Assembly (NCBI RefSeq): GCF_002952775.1 | Contig: NZ_CP025066.1 | Span: 1,364,001 to 1,428,000, forward strand | Length of the DNA stretch: 64,000 nucleotides | Direction: 5' to 3' | DNA from: Halalkaliarchaeum desulfuricum | GTDB taxonomy: Archaea; Halobacteriota; Halobacteria; Halobacteriales; Haloferacaceae | Shown: positions 1-9,536 of the stretch, in pieces | Position numbering within the stretch: the first letter of the stretch is position 1 | How the letters are laid out: every line of letters starts with the position of its first letter | The notes under the pieces: model-generated | Database searches by the model: none | The model's input: the letters and a program-made list of their open reading frames with translations, nothing else | What the model was told of the DNA's origin: nothing | Made by a program: the position numbers and the translations under genes

Positions 1-110
1 TCGACCTCGTCGACGAGGAGCCGCGTCCCGGCGCGTGGGGTCACGAGGTCGCCTTCCTGCATCCCGGCTCGACGGGCGGCGTTCTCGTCGAGTTCGCGGA
101 ACACGGCTGA
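1..110 (+). CDS. mce: methylmalonyl-CoA epimerase, C-terminal end (partial)
   Basis: Only the last 35 codons are inside the window, read from base 3 to the TGA at 108-110. They encode a tail with AFLHP followed by STGGVLVE, the typical end of methylmalonyl-CoA epimerase in the glyoxalase/VOC fold; the final Glu is expected to be a metal ligand. The enzyme interconverts the 2R and 2S epimers of methylmalonyl-CoA between propionyl-CoA carboxylase and methylmalonyl-CoA mutase. That fits the pccB-like genes near 20 kb. The 5' part lies outside the window, so the family call rests on this short tail. Confidence 0.75.
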   Translation, partial: DLVDEEPRPGAWGHEVAFLHPGSTGGVLVEFAEHG

Positions 111-131
111 ACGATCCGTCGGTCCGGCCCA

Positions 132-138
132 CTTATAA
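132..138 (+). promoter_or_regulatory. TATA box for the aldo/keto reductase gene
   Basis: CTTATAA is centred 29 bases before the ATG at 164, the spacing expected for a leaderless haloarchaeal transcript. Confidence 0.55.
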
Positions 139-163
139 GGTCGTCCGCAACCCAGCCCGAGAC

Positions 164-1132
164 ATGGAGTACACCACCCTGGGCGACACCGGGATGACCG
201 TCTCGAAGATCTGTCTCGGCTGTATGAGCTTCGGGAGCGGACACGACTGGATGCTCGACCGCGAGGAGAGCCGGGAGCTGATCGAGCGGGCGATCGACCT
301 CGGAGTGACCTTCTTCGACACCGCGAACGTCTACTCCACCGGCGAAAGCGAGGAGATCCTCGGGGATGTCCTCGCCGACTACGACCGCGACCGGATGGTC
401 GTCGCGACCAAGGTGTACGGCGAGATGGACGATTCGAACCCCAACTCCGGCGGGCTCTCGCGGAAGACGATCGAACAGGAGCTCGCCGCCTCGCTGGATC
501 GCCTGGGAATGGACACCGTCGATCTCTACCAGATCCACCGCTTTGACGACGAGACGCCCATCGAGGAGACGCTCCGGGCGCTCGACGACGCCGTCCGGCG
601 GGGACAGACCCGGTACGTCGGCGCCTCCTCGATGTGGGCCCACCAGTTCGCCGATGCGCTGTACACTAGCGATCGGCTGGGTCTCGAGCGGTTCGCGACG
701 ATGCAGAACCTCTACAACCTGGTCTACCGGGAGGAAGAACGCGAGATGCTGCCGTTATGCGAGAAGGAGGGCGTCGGGGTGATCCCGTGGAGCCCCGTGG
801 CGGCGGGGTACCTGGCGCGCCCGTACGAAGAGGACGACGCGACGACCCGGGGCGAACACGAGGCGTCGCTGGAGCGACCCTACCGCGAGGGTGGTGGCGA
901 GGAGATCAACCGCCGGGTCGCGGAACTGGCCGACGAGAACGGCGTGAAGATGGCCCAGATCGCGCTGGCCTGGCAGTTCCACAAAGACGTCGTCGACGCG
1001 CCGATCGTTGGCACATCGAGCATCGAACACCTGGAAGACGCCGTCGAGGCACTCGATATCGACCTGCGCGACAGCGATATTCAGTACCTGGAGGAGCCCT
1101 ACGAGCCGGTCCCGATCAGCGGTCACGAGTGA
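164..1132 (+). CDS. aldo/keto reductase
   Basis: This 322-residue protein is a cytosolic NAD(P)H-dependent oxidoreductase of the aldo/keto reductase superfamily, a TIM barrel. The catalytic tetrad is visible as Asp52 and Tyr57 (FFDTANVY), Lys83 (VVATKVYG) and His125 (YQIHR). The C-terminal part has the IVGTSS cofactor-binding loop. An in-frame start at 35 would add a basic stretch unlike the family and overlap the epimerase gene. ATG 164 places a TATA box correctly upstream and begins with the usual family N-terminus (MEYTTLG). It resembles the YajO/Tas-type group that acts on carbonyl compounds or sugars; the substrate cannot be read from the sequence. Confidence 0.9.
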   Translation: MEYTTLGDTGMTVSKICLGCMSFGSGHDWMLDREESRELIERAIDLGVTFFDTANVYSTGESEEILGDVLADYDRDRMVVATKVYGEMDDSNPNSGGLSRKTIEQELAASLDRLGMDTVDLYQIHRFDDETPIEETLRALDDAVRRGQTRYVGASSMWAHQFADALYTSDRLGLERFATMQNLYNLVYREEEREMLPLCEKEGVGVIPWSPVAAGYLARPYEEDDATTRGEHEASLERPYREGGGEEINRRVAELADENGVKMAQIALAWQFHKDVVDAPIVGTSSIEHLEDAVEALDIDLRDSDIQYLEEPYEPVPISGHE

Positions 1133-1212
1133 CGTCTCCGACTGCCTGTTGCGGTGGACAACTCGCTTCGTTCCCCCCAAGACACTTACTTTCCGATAGC
1201 GCATCGTCGCCT

Positions 1213-1848
1213 ATGAACCGACGGATGGTCCTCGCCGCTTCTGGAGCGGTTCTCGCCGGGGGTGCCGGATGTCTTGAGGACGAGGACCCGGATCAGGATC
1301 CAGATCCGGCAGAAAACGACGCATACGTTCGGCCGGACGACGATCCGGAGACGGTTCCGCCCGAACTCGTGTGTGACGATGACGAGTTCGAGCGTCGGAG
1401 TGGGTGGATCGACGAGGACGATCTCCAGTGGGGCGACCTGACTGACGAAGACGGGGAGGTGGTGTTCGAGCTTCGGACCGATTCCCTCGAGGTCTCTCGG
1501 GGAGAGGACGTGACGTTCACGCTGCGGAACGTGAGCGGCGCACAACAGGAAACCGGAAACATCCACAAGGCCAACTTCGACGTGTATACCGAGGCGGGGT
1601 GGCAGGATCCCCGAGGCTGGCCCGACGGGGTTCCGAAGCCGATCACCGACGAGCTGTGGACGTGGAGCCCCGGGGAGAGCCACGAGGTGACCTTCGAGAT
1701 GACCGAACAGGGAGTCGTCGACGGGGCCTACCACGCACACCACGACGATCTCGTTACGTGTCCCGATCTCCCGCCGGGGCGGTACCGGTTCGCCACCGCG
1801 GCGCCCGACCAGGGCGACGTGGCAGTCGCGTTCGATCTGGTCGAGTAA
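1213..1848 (+). CDS. predicted lipoprotein with immunoglobulin-like domain
   Basis: This 211-residue protein starts with RR, a hydrophobic stretch and a lipobox ending at Cys20 (GGAGC), so it is probably exported and lipid-anchored on the outer face of the membrane. A very acidic Asp/Pro/Glu linker follows. The rest looks like a beta-sandwich: LEVSRGEDVTFTLRN is a typical first strand pair, and the end DVAVAFDLVE a typical last strand. It resembles the bacterial immunoglobulin-like domains placed after lipoprotein linkers (Big_14-like), which is my inference. Two more cysteines (near residues 56 and 181) could form a disulfide. A CTTACTT box lies about 25 bases before the ATG. Function unknown. 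Confidence 0.75.
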   Translation: MNRRMVLAASGAVLAGGAGCLEDEDPDQDPDPAENDAYVRPDDDPETVPPELVCDDDEFERRSGWIDEDDLQWGDLTDEDGEVVFELRTDSLEVSRGEDVTFTLRNVSGAQQETGNIHKANFDVYTEAGWQDPRGWPDGVPKPITDELWTWSPGESHEVTFEMTEQGVVDGAYHAHHDDLVTCPDLPPGRYRFATAAPDQGDVAVAFDLVE

Positions 1849-1903
1849 ACCCGACCGGGCTGCGCCCCTCATTCCGGTATCGACGTCCGGGTCGGAACGG
1901 ACG

Positions 1904-2329
1904 CTACGCCTGGTCCGAATCGGGACCGTCGAGCCACGTCTCGTGGAGGTCACGCCAGACGACATCACCCGGCGCGTCGGGATCCTCCTCGAAAAGGACG
2001 GTACTCACCCGTCCCGTCGTTCCGTCCGGAGTTTCCTGCCATTCCTCGTACCGCAGGAGGCGACAGTCGTCGTTAGCGTACCGCGTTTCGACGTTCCGTA
2101 TCTCGATATCGAAGGTTCCGGGTTCGCGGTCGGCGTAACGGTTCCTGATGGCATCAACGACGGCTGCGTACTCCCGGCGTTCGCCGTCAGGTGTCACCAT
2201 CTCGAAGTCAGCTCCGAGAGCGCGTTCGACGCGGTCGTAGGCGTTCGCTGTGGCCTGTCCGGTATACCAGTCGACGAAGAACGCGTGGAGCGATTCGATC
2301 TCCCGACGACAGGTGGCGTGTGATGGCAT
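1904..2329 (-). CDS. NTF2-like / DUF4440-type protein
   Basis: This 141-residue acidic protein starts with a helix (FFVDWYTG), has a middle segment around DFEMVTPDGERREY, and ends with repeated strands closing in RDLHETWL. That pattern is typical of NTF2-like (SnoaL/DUF4440) alpha+beta cones, which bind small ligands or carry out varied chemistry. No catalytic residue pattern stands out. The TATA-like stretch ACTTTTGG (reverse strand, near 2354-2361) lies about 28 bases before the ATG. It is convergent with the lipoprotein gene. I cannot assign a reaction. Confidence 0.7.
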   Translation of the reverse strand: MPSHATCRREIESLHAFFVDWYTGQATANAYDRVERALGADFEMVTPDGERREYAAVVDAIRNRYADREPGTFDIEIRNVETRYANDDCRLLRYEEWQETPDGTTGRVSTVLFEEDPDAPGDVVWRDLHETWLDGPDSDQA

Positions 2330-2376
2330 ACGGAGTCGTTCGCCCGCCGTCCCAAAAGTAGCCCGCCGTTTCGAGG

Positions 2377-3270
2377 TCAGCTCCCGTCGATCGACTCGAG
2401 GAGCGACTCGCGAAGCGAGGAAAGGGATGGCGACTCGACGGGCGAAAGGGACGGCGAAAGCGGCGAGACGCTCACGGCCCCGTCGATGAGTGCCCGACGG
2501 TCGCTGGCTTCGGGGTAGCGATCCCGATACTGATCCGCCTCCCCGAGGGGGTTCTCGTATCCCTCGACGTGGGGCCAGGTTTTGTCGACGAGATCAACGT
2601 CGATTCCCTCCTGGTTGGATCGACTCACATCCCGGTCGGGAATCGACTCGTGGTGGCCGTCGGGAATCGACGCATCGCCCGGGTCGTAATTGACGCGCTG
2701 GTCGTAATCGATGACGTGGCGAGTGAGCCGAAACGGGGGCGACGCGATATCGACTGGAGCGTTGACATTCAAGACTCCGAGCTCCGACGGAATCCCCGGC
2801 GACGAAAGCTGTTCCAGAAGCTGTCGTGCGACGACGGCTGGACGATCGAACGCGTATTGTTCCGGCGGATAACAGTGATAGTCCTGCGAATGATACGCGG
2901 AGACGGCGATGCCAGGGATTCCGAGAAAGGCAGCCTCGATGCAGGCACCGACTGTCCCGGACCGTCCAACGACGTAGTTCCCGATGTTCGGGCCGTCGTT
3001 GACGCCCGCCACGACGAAGTCGAACTCGCGGTCGACGCCGCCGCCGAGCCCGAAGGCCACGCAGTCGGCTGGAGTTCCCGTTACCCGATACCCCCGGGGA
3101 TGGTCGGCGACCGTCACTGTGCCGTTGCGGATCCGGCCGACGCCGCTTTGGTTCTCCGCGGGAGCGACCACGGTGACGTCGGCGACTCCGGTCAGTTCCT
3201 CGTACAGCGAGGCGAGTCCCGGGGCGTCGATGCCGTCGTCGTTGGTGAGGAGTACGGTCGGTCGAGTCAC
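2377..3270 (-). CDS. surE: 5'/3'-nucleotidase SurE
   Basis: The 297-residue protein begins VTRPTVLLTNDDG, the SurE metal-binding N-terminus. It continues with APAENQSGVGR (phosphate and metal binding) and VAGVNDGPNIG, the other conserved family motif. SurE is a divalent-metal phosphatase that dephosphorylates nucleoside 5'- and 3'-monophosphates. I chose the GTG at 3270 because the family homology begins there; the frame stays open for about 96 more codons upstream but without family character. The C-terminal extension with many Ser/Pro residues (about 25 residues) is haloarchaeal in style. The gene is divergent from the alpha-glucosidase gene. Confidence 0.92.
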   Translation of the reverse strand: MTRPTVLLTNDDGIDAPGLASLYEELTGVADVTVVAPAENQSGVGRIRNGTVTVADHPRGYRVTGTPADCVAFGLGGGVDREFDFVVAGVNDGPNIGNYVVGRSGTVGACIEAAFLGIPGIAVSAYHSQDYHCYPPEQYAFDRPAVVARQLLEQLSSPGIPSELGVLNVNAPVDIASPPFRLTRHVIDYDQRVNYDPGDASIPDGHHESIPDRDVSRSNQEGIDVDLVDKTWPHVEGYENPLGEADQYRDRYPEASDRRALIDGAVSVSPLSPSLSPVESPSLSSLRESLLESIDGS

Positions 3271-3399
3271 TGAGCGAGGGAGACGATGGGGAGCTACATG
3301 AATCCAGCGGCCGGTGACGTTGGCAAAACTCAAATTGTTCTGATCGAGAGTTCCACTCTCGACCGGCCGTCTTTTGACGCAGGCAGCGTGACGACCGGT

Positions 3400-5118
3400 A
3401 TGACGCAAAAAGATACTGCAAACGGGGTACTCGAGCCTCGGGAGTGGTGGAAGGAGGCCGTGGTCTATCAGATTTATCCGCGGAGCTTCAACGACAGCGA
3501 CGGCGACGGGATCGGCGACATCCCGGGCATCAGGGAAAAGGTCGACTACCTCGACCATCTCGGCGTCGACTGCGTGTGGCTCAATCCCGTCTACGAGTCA
3601 CCGCAGGTCGACAACGGGTACGACGTCTCAGATTATCGGGCGATCAACCCGGAGTACGGGGACATGGACGACTGGGAACGGCTGCTCGAGGAACTCCACG
3701 ACCGGGACATCCGCCTCGTGATGGACCTCGTGTTGAATCACACGTCCGATCAGCACGTCTGGTTCCAGCGGTCCCGCGACGGCGACGAGGAGTATGCGGA
3801 CTACTACTTCTGGCGGGACGGCCGCGGAGGGGAAGGGGGTGGGAAGGAGAGCTATCCGAACAACTGGGAGTCCTTCTTCGACACCCCGGCCTGGAGCTAC
3901 GACGACGAACGGGAGCAGTACTACCTCCACCTGTTCGCGTCGGCACAGCCGGATCTCAACTGGGAGAACCCCACGGTCCGGGAGGAGCTGTACGAGACGG
4001 TGAACTGGTGGCTCGAAAAGGGCATCGACGGCTTCCGGCTCGACGTCATCAACCTGATCTCGAAGCCCGAGGGGCTCCCGAACGGGGATCCTCAGGCGGA
4101 CACCCAGGTGGGGATCGACCAGTACGTCGACGGCCCCCGGGTGCACGAATATCTGGACGAACTCGCCGAACACGGCTTCGGCGACTACCGGGAGGAGGTC
4201 ATGAGCGTCGGTGAATGCGTCGAGATCGACCCCGAGACTGCGCTGGACGTGACTGGCCGGAAGTCGAACGCGCTGGACATGACGATCTTCTTCGAGCACG
4301 TGGAACTCGATCGAGACGGCTGGAAATACAGCGAATGGAACCTGACCGACCTCAAGACAATCATGTCGAAGTGGCAAGACGCCGTCGAGGAGGGTGCGTG
4401 GGTGAGCCTCTATCACTCCAACCACGACCAGCCGCGGGGACTGTCCCGGTTCGGCGACCCAAACTACCGCTACGAGTCCGCCACGATGCTCGCGACGTGG
4501 CTCCACGGCCACAAGGGGACTCCGTTCGTGTACCAGGGCGAGGAGATCGGAATGACGAACGTCGATCTCGACTCGCCGGCGGAGCTGCGGGACGTGTGGG
4601 CCCAAAACTACTGGGACCGCAAGCGGAACGCCGGCGCGGAGTTCTCCGAGGTCGCAGACCGGATCGAGCGGTTCGGACGCGACAACGCCCGAACCCCGAT
4701 GCAGTGGACCGACGGGAAACACGCCGGCTTCACCGACGGCGAGCCCTGGATTCCGGTCGGGGACGACTACGAGGAGTGCAACGTCGAGCGCGAACGGGAG
4801 CGGGATCGCTCGATCCTCGAGTACTACAGGGAACTGATCGACCTCCGGCACGATGACGACGTCCTGGTGTACGGAGACTTCGAACTCCTCTCGCCCGACG
4901 ACGAGGCGATCTACGCGATCCGGCGGACGCTTCCGGCGGCGGACTACGAACTCCTGATCTGCTGCAACTTCACCGACGGGACTCCGACCTTCGAGACGCC
5001 CGCCGAGATCGACTTCGATCGCGCCGAGGTCGCGCTGTCGAACGAACTCGATCCCGACCGAAATCCCCGCGAGGTCGATCTGCGACCCTACGAGGCCGCG
5101 ATCTATCGGCTATACTGA
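3400..5118 (+). CDS. GH13 alpha-glucosidase (oligo-1,6-glucosidase type)
   Basis: This 572-residue protein lacks a signal peptide and is a full-length cytoplasmic GH13 enzyme of the oligo-1,6-glucosidase/alpha-glucosidase group. After a short N-terminus it has EAVVYQIYPRSF. Region II gives nucleophile Asp215 (GFRLDV), region III acid/base Glu272 (SVGECVE) and region IV Asp343 (HSNHDQPR). The DSDGDGIGD segment near residue 30 matches the calcium-binding loop of this group. A C-terminal beta-domain follows. The enzyme would release glucose from small alpha-glucans or isomaltose-type sugars. The ATG at 3400 gives the usual family start; an upstream in-frame ATG would add about 38 atypical residues. 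It may work downstream of the secreted amylase at 59.6-63.5 kb. Confidence 0.92.
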   Translation: MTQKDTANGVLEPREWWKEAVVYQIYPRSFNDSDGDGIGDIPGIREKVDYLDHLGVDCVWLNPVYESPQVDNGYDVSDYRAINPEYGDMDDWERLLEELHDRDIRLVMDLVLNHTSDQHVWFQRSRDGDEEYADYYFWRDGRGGEGGGKESYPNNWESFFDTPAWSYDDEREQYYLHLFASAQPDLNWENPTVREELYETVNWWLEKGIDGFRLDVINLISKPEGLPNGDPQADTQVGIDQYVDGPRVHEYLDELAEHGFGDYREEVMSVGECVEIDPETALDVTGRKSNALDMTIFFEHVELDRDGWKYSEWNLTDLKTIMSKWQDAVEEGAWVSLYHSNHDQPRGLSRFGDPNYRYESATMLATWLHGHKGTPFVYQGEEIGMTNVDLDSPAELRDVWAQNYWDRKRNAGAEFSEVADRIERFGRDNARTPMQWTDGKHAGFTDGEPWIPVGDDYEECNVERERERDRSILEYYRELIDLRHDDDVLVYGDFELLSPDDEAIYAIRRTLPAADYELLICCNFTDGTPTFETPAEIDFDRAEVALSNELDPDRNPREVDLRPYEAAIYRLY

Positions 5119-5178
5119 ACAGCGCGTGCCGAACCCCGAATTAGATGTTAATTTTACATTCTATTTCCGGATACTAAC

Positions 5179-5187
5179 ACTTAAATA
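5179..5187 (+). promoter_or_regulatory. TATA-like box of the pilus operon
   Basis: ACTTAAATA sits in an AT-rich gap about 45 bases before the ATG at 5230. This implies a short leader, which contains GGAG about 11 bases before the start. No other good promoter is visible before 12523, so the seven genes may be one transcript. Confidence 0.45.
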
Positions 5188-5229
5188 CCGAAACGAATCA
5201 ATCCGAAATATCCACGGAGCGGTCTGTCG

Positions 5230-7617
5230 ATGGATGGGACGCAAGCCCGATCTAAGGGCACAGCCGAGGGATCGTCGTCGAGCGCCGGACGGGACGCGAA
5301 CGGAAGCGGAACTGTGACCGTACCGCCGCCGGAGCCGCCGGACAGTCCAGACGCGTGGTACGCGCCGAACGTCCGCGCCCAGTACGAGGTTATCGAGGGC
5401 GTCGTCGCGACGATCCGGGAGACCGGCGGAAAGTTCCGGTACGACGTCCGCGAACCGGGGCTTGCGACCGCCGGCCGCGACGGCCTCCGGACCGCCCGGG
5501 AGTACTTCTCGGCGGGGAGTCACCGCCGACCGTTGACGCGGGAGGGTGCAATCGAGCGCGCCAGGAGGGGCTTTGCCCCCAAATACGAACGGGCGCTCGA
5601 TCGCCTGCTCGACGTCTCGCCTGCGGCCCGGCGACGGATCGACTATCACGCCCTCTCTGCGTTGCGGCTGTTCGACGATCTCACTCCGGTCGCGCTGGAC
5701 GGACGCGTCGAGGTCGCCGACGTCGGGGACGACGCAGAACTCGTCGTCCACACCGATCGGTTCGCGCCGGTTCATACGGGCTACGCCGGCGACGCCAGGT
5801 TCGCCGAACGCGTCGCAGGCGAGCGGCTCGGCACCTACAGCGTCGAGTTCGCGGGGTTCGAGGTCGACGTCGTGATCTACCGGGAGCATCTCCTCGGTTC
5901 CGACCAGTTCACGACGAAATACGCCGTCCTGGAGCCGGATCTGCTGCCGGGCGACGAACAACTCATTCGGGAGTGCAAGCAGCGCATCTGGGAGACGAAT
6001 GTCACCCGCGTGCTGGAGGATCGCGGATCGTTCGTCGAGGAACGGGCCAGACAGTTCCTCTCCCGGCGGCTCACCGCCCGAAACACCCGGGCGTGGCTCG
6101 ATGCCACCCGATACCGCCTCCGGTCGGCGCTTGCGGCGTACGACCTGGCGGTTCCGCCCGTCGATTCCCGGTTCGCGCCGGACCGTCTCGACGACCTGGT
6201 GTACTACGTGCTGCGGGATCTCGTCGGACAGGACATTCTCACCGTACCGATCCGGGATCCCCATCTCGAGGACGTCGAGGCCAATCGGATCGACGAACGG
6301 GTGAAGGTGATCCCGCGGACGGGAACGCTCCCGTCGGCCAGCGTCGGCGGCGACCGCGTGCCGACGAACCTCCGGTTCGACGAGGAGACCCGGTTCGTCA
6401 ACGTCGTTACCCAACTCGCGGCCCACGACGGCACCGAACTCAACGCCGCAACGCCAAGCGCGAAGGTGAACCTCGACCTCGACGGCGTCGAACAGACGGT
6501 CCGCTGTGCGGTCGCGCTGCCGGTCATCAGCGAGGACGGTCCACACGTTTCGATCCGAAAACAGGCGACTGACATCCTCACACCCGTCGATCTCGTGGAG
6601 AACGATACGCTCTCGACGGAGCTGGTTACGCTGCTGTGGCTGCTGTACGAACACCACGGAGTCGGGCTGTTCTGCGGTCCGACCGGGGCCGGCAAAACCA
6701 CACTCCTGAACGCGCACATGTCCTTCGTCGGGTTCGACGATCGACCGATCAGCATCGACGAGGGTTCCCGTGAGGTCGTGTTCCCCCACGAGACGGGCAT
6801 CTCGCTTTCGACCCGGGAACACGAAAACGAGTACAAGCGCGTCACGATGGCGGAGTTGATGACCGAGACGAACTACCTCACTCCCGACGTCGAGGTCATC
6901 GCGGAGATCAACACGCCGGCGTCGTTCGAAACGTTTGCTGAGACGCTGAACACGGGCCATGGGCTGTTGGGAACGCTGCACGCCGAAGACGTCGAGACGC
7001 TGGTCAACCGGCTGATCGAACAGGGAGTCCCGTCGTATCTGCTCTGCGAGATCGACCTCGTGGTGTTCCCCCGTCACGTCGACGGCGAGCGGTACGTCGG
7101 ACGGATCGTCGAGTTCCTCTCGGCGTCGGAGTTCGAGGAGCTTCCCGAAAGCGCACTGGAAACGACCCCGGACGATCGGGCCGGCACCGTCTCGAAGGGA
7201 CGAAGCGAAATCCACTGGAACACGGTCGCCTGGAGGACGACGGACGGGGAGTTCCGACTCGCCTACGACCACCCGGACCTCCGGACGGGAGACGAAACTG
7301 GAGAACCGACCGCCTCCGACCGCGGCCGACCGGAAAGCGGGACGACAGATCCAGGCGAGGAACGCGTCGGATTCCGGTTTTTCCACCGGTTGGCCGAACG
7401 AACTGACCGCCCGGTGTCGGCAGTCGAACGGGAGTTCCACCGGAAACACCGCTACGTCGAGTATCTGGTCCGGGAAGGGGTCACCGACGTCGACGAACTG
7501 TTCTCCTTCCTGGCCGACCTGACTGCCGACGAGGCGGCGACCGTCGAGCGCGTGAGCCGCGGACGTTCGGGGACAGAGTCAGCAACCGGTCGTTCCCGGC
7601 CGGGGGACGGCCGATGA
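5230..7617 (+). CDS. type IV pilus secretion ATPase (PilB/TadA-like)
   Basis: The 795-residue protein is the hexameric motor ATPase of an archaeal type IV pilus-like machine (T2SSE/VirB11 family). The long N-terminal region (1 to about 300) carries pilus-specific domains. The ATPase core has Walker A near residue 483 (GPTGAGKTT), an aspartate-box region, Walker B near 551-556 (VEVIAEIN) and a His box (GTLHAED). A C-terminal extension past residue 650 is rich in charged residues. ATP hydrolysis at the cytoplasmic face would drive pilin assembly. The next gene overlaps by 4 bases (ATGA), and the five genes after that encode pilin-like proteins, which supports an adhesion or surface-filament role. 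It is not the archaellum ATPase: no fla/arl accessory genes are nearby. Confidence 0.9.
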   Translation: MDGTQARSKGTAEGSSSSAGRDANGSGTVTVPPPEPPDSPDAWYAPNVRAQYEVIEGVVATIRETGGKFRYDVREPGLATAGRDGLRTAREYFSAGSHRRPLTREGAIERARRGFAPKYERALDRLLDVSPAARRRIDYHALSALRLFDDLTPVALDGRVEVADVGDDAELVVHTDRFAPVHTGYAGDARFAERVAGERLGTYSVEFAGFEVDVVIYREHLLGSDQFTTKYAVLEPDLLPGDEQLIRECKQRIWETNVTRVLEDRGSFVEERARQFLSRRLTARNTRAWLDATRYRLRSALAAYDLAVPPVDSRFAPDRLDDLVYYVLRDLVGQDILTVPIRDPHLEDVEANRIDERVKVIPRTGTLPSASVGGDRVPTNLRFDEETRFVNVVTQLAAHDGTELNAATPSAKVNLDLDGVEQTVRCAVALPVISEDGPHVSIRKQATDILTPVDLVENDTLSTELVTLLWLLYEHHGVGLFCGPTGAGKTTLLNAHMSFVGFDDRPISIDEGSREVVFPHETGISLSTREHENEYKRVTMAELMTETNYLTPDVEVIAEINTPASFETFAETLNTGHGLLGTLHAEDVETLVNRLIEQGVPSYLLCEIDLVVFPRHVDGERYVGRIVEFLSASEFEELPESALETTPDDRAGTVSKGRSEIHWNTVAWRTTDGEFRLAYDHPDLRTGDETGEPTASDRGRPESGTTDPGEERVGFRFFHRLAERTDRPVSAVEREFHRKHRYVEYLVREGVTDVDELFSFLADLTADEAATVERVSRGRSGTESATGRSRPGDGR

Positions 7618-9536
7618 GTGTCGATGCCGACGACAAGCGACTGTCGATTCTGGACCGCGCGCTGTACGCGCTGTTCGCCCGCCACGCGGACGGAACGAAA
7701 CACGCCACGGCCCGCCGTCGATATCGGGCAACCGATCTGCGAGTCAGTTTCGACGTGTTCCTGTCCCGGCTGTACGCCCTGTCGTGGCTGCTGGCATCGT
7801 TCGCCTGCGTTCTCGGCGTCGGGTTCCTCCTTGCTGTTCCGGACCGCACTCTCGCCGGCGTCGATGCGATCCTGCTCCGGATCGCCAGCGTACAGCCGTT
7901 CACCGCCGCCTCGCGGCTCTCTATCGCCGTCGGATTCGCCGCCGTCCTCGCGGTCGCGATCAAGGTGACGACGATCCGGGTCGGTGGGCTGTATCTCCGG
8001 TGGATGGCGACCGCCCGCCGAACCGACATCGAACGGACGCTCCCGGGTGCAGTTCGGTACCTCCACTCGCTTTCCTCCGGAAGCGACGACGCCCGCGAGA
8101 TGCTCCGACGGACCGCCCGAAACGACGCCTACGGCGAGACTGCAGTCGCCTTCAGGAAAACGCTCAACACCGCGGAACTCACCGGGAGCCTCGACGCCGG
8201 ATTGCGGCGGGTCGCACGTGACACGCCCTCCAGAGAGTTGCTCGCACCGTTTCTGCTCAAGTTCCGCGAACACGCGATGCAGGGCGAGGACGCACTCGAG
8301 AGCTACCTCCGCATGGAAAGCCGGATGTTGAGCCACCGTCAGGAACGGGCCCGCACTCGGGCCTCCGGCTACCTCGAACTGCTCGCCGAACTGTTCGTCG
8401 TGTTGCTCGTGTTGCCCGCCCTTTTCGTCATCGTTCTCACAGTGATGAGCGTGCTCGCGCCCGGGCTGGCCGAGCGGGTGTCGACGCCGGTCGGTCCCGT
8501 CAGCATGCGGGCGCTGGCCGTCTACGGGAGCGCCGGGTTCATCCTGCTCGTCGGCGTCGCGGCGGTGCTGGTCGTCGAGAGCGTCCGCCCGGACGACCAG
8601 CACACGAGCTACGTCCGTCCGAACGCCGCGATCGCGACGCTCAAAACTGCACGGCGGAACCCCGCAAGCGCGGCAGTCGTCTTCCTCCCGCTCGGGATGG
8701 CCGTCGGGATCGTCGCCGCGCAGTCTGGAACCGGGGCAGTAAACGCGTTCCTCGCGGGGTACGTCGGATACGGGCTACCCGTCGGGTTCGTCGCGCTGCG
8801 GCGGGCACGGCTCGACGACGCCAAAGACAGGGAGATCCGCGACTTCGTTCACGCCGTCTCGGGACACGTCTCGCTGGGACGACCGTTCCCCGAGGCGGTT
8901 CGGATCGTCTCGAAGGAGGTCGATCTCGGGCCGCTCGACGACGACGTCGCCGATCTGGGGTTCAACCTCGGACTCACCTCCGCTCCCGAGGGCGTTCGGG
9001 AGCGGGGCGTCACCACAGGCGGGACGCTTCAGGGCACCTCCGACAGGCGAACCGCCGCGCTGGACCGGTTCGTCGAACGGGTGGGAACACCGCTCGGGGA
9101 ACAGACTGTCGGGCTCGTCACCGGCGCACTCGAGGCCGGCAGCGACACCGAAACAGTGTTCGAGAACCTGCAATCCGAGATCGGTCGGCTGTACCACGAA
9201 AAGCAGTCGCTGCGGTCGGCGATGCTCGTGTACGCGGTGGTCGGCTGGACGACCGCGGTGCTCATCGTCGGCATCGTCGTCGCAGTCAACCAGTACATCG
9301 TCGACGGGTTCACACAGCTTTCGTCGACGCCGGGGACGGCCGGGTTCGCGCTCGATCCAGCGACGATCGACCCCGAGCGCGACGGCTTCCGGTTTTACGT
9401 CGTCACCCAGGCGACGATGCTCGCGTCCGGCTGGTTTGCCGGGATCGCCTCCCGCAACCGGTACGAGGCGCTGTTGCACTCGAGTGTGCTCGTCTGTATT
9501 TGCTATCTCGTCTTCGCGGGAGTGGGTGCGGTATGA
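7614..9536 (+). CDS. pilus membrane platform protein (PilC/TadC-like, two T2SSF domains)
   Basis: This 640-residue polytopic membrane protein has two T2SSF-type halves. The first has hydrophobic helices near residues 55-75 and 95-120, a cytoplasmic loop with conserved basic and acidic residues, and helices near 255-285 and 295-325. The second half repeats the plan, with helices near 350-400 and 525-550 and a final pair near 595-640. It is the inner-membrane platform on which the ATPase turns. It overlaps the ATPase gene by 4 bases and the next gene by 4 bases, indicating translational coupling. The tandem T2SSF duplication is usual for archaeal PilC/FlaJ-type proteins. Confidence 0.88.
   Translation: MSVDADDKRLSILDRALYALFARHADGTKHATARRRYRATDLRVSFDVFLSRLYALSWLLASFACVLGVGFLLAVPDRTLAGVDAILLRIASVQPFTAASRLSIAVGFAAVLAVAIKVTTIRVGGLYLRWMATARRTDIERTLPGAVRYLHSLSSGSDDAREMLRRTARNDAYGETAVAFRKTLNTAELTGSLDAGLRRVARDTPSRELLAPFLLKFREHAMQGEDALESYLRMESRMLSHRQERARTRASGYLELLAELFVVLLVLPALFVIVLTVMSVLAPGLAERVSTPVGPVSMRALAVYGSAGFILLVGVAAVLVVESVRPDDQHTSYVRPNAAIATLKTARRNPASAAVVFLPLGMAVGIVAAQSGTGAVNAFLAGYVGYGLPVGFVALRRARLDDAKDREIRDFVHAVSGHVSLGRPFPEAVRIVSKEVDLGPLDDDVADLGFNLGLTSAPEGVRERGVTTGGTLQGTSDRRTAALDRFVERVGTPLGEQTVGLVTGALEAGSDTETVFENLQSEIGRLYHEKQSLRSAMLVYAVVGWTTAVLIVGIVVAVNQYIVDGFTQLSSTPGTAGFALDPATIDPERDGFRFYVVTQATMLASGWFAGIASRNRYEALLHSSVLVCICYLVFAGVGAV

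Noticed and set aside
5161-7449. 762-codon open frame on the minus strand opposite the pilus ATPase gene
   Set aside because: Low-complexity composition from antisense reading of an acidic protein; the plus-strand gene has clear Walker motifs.
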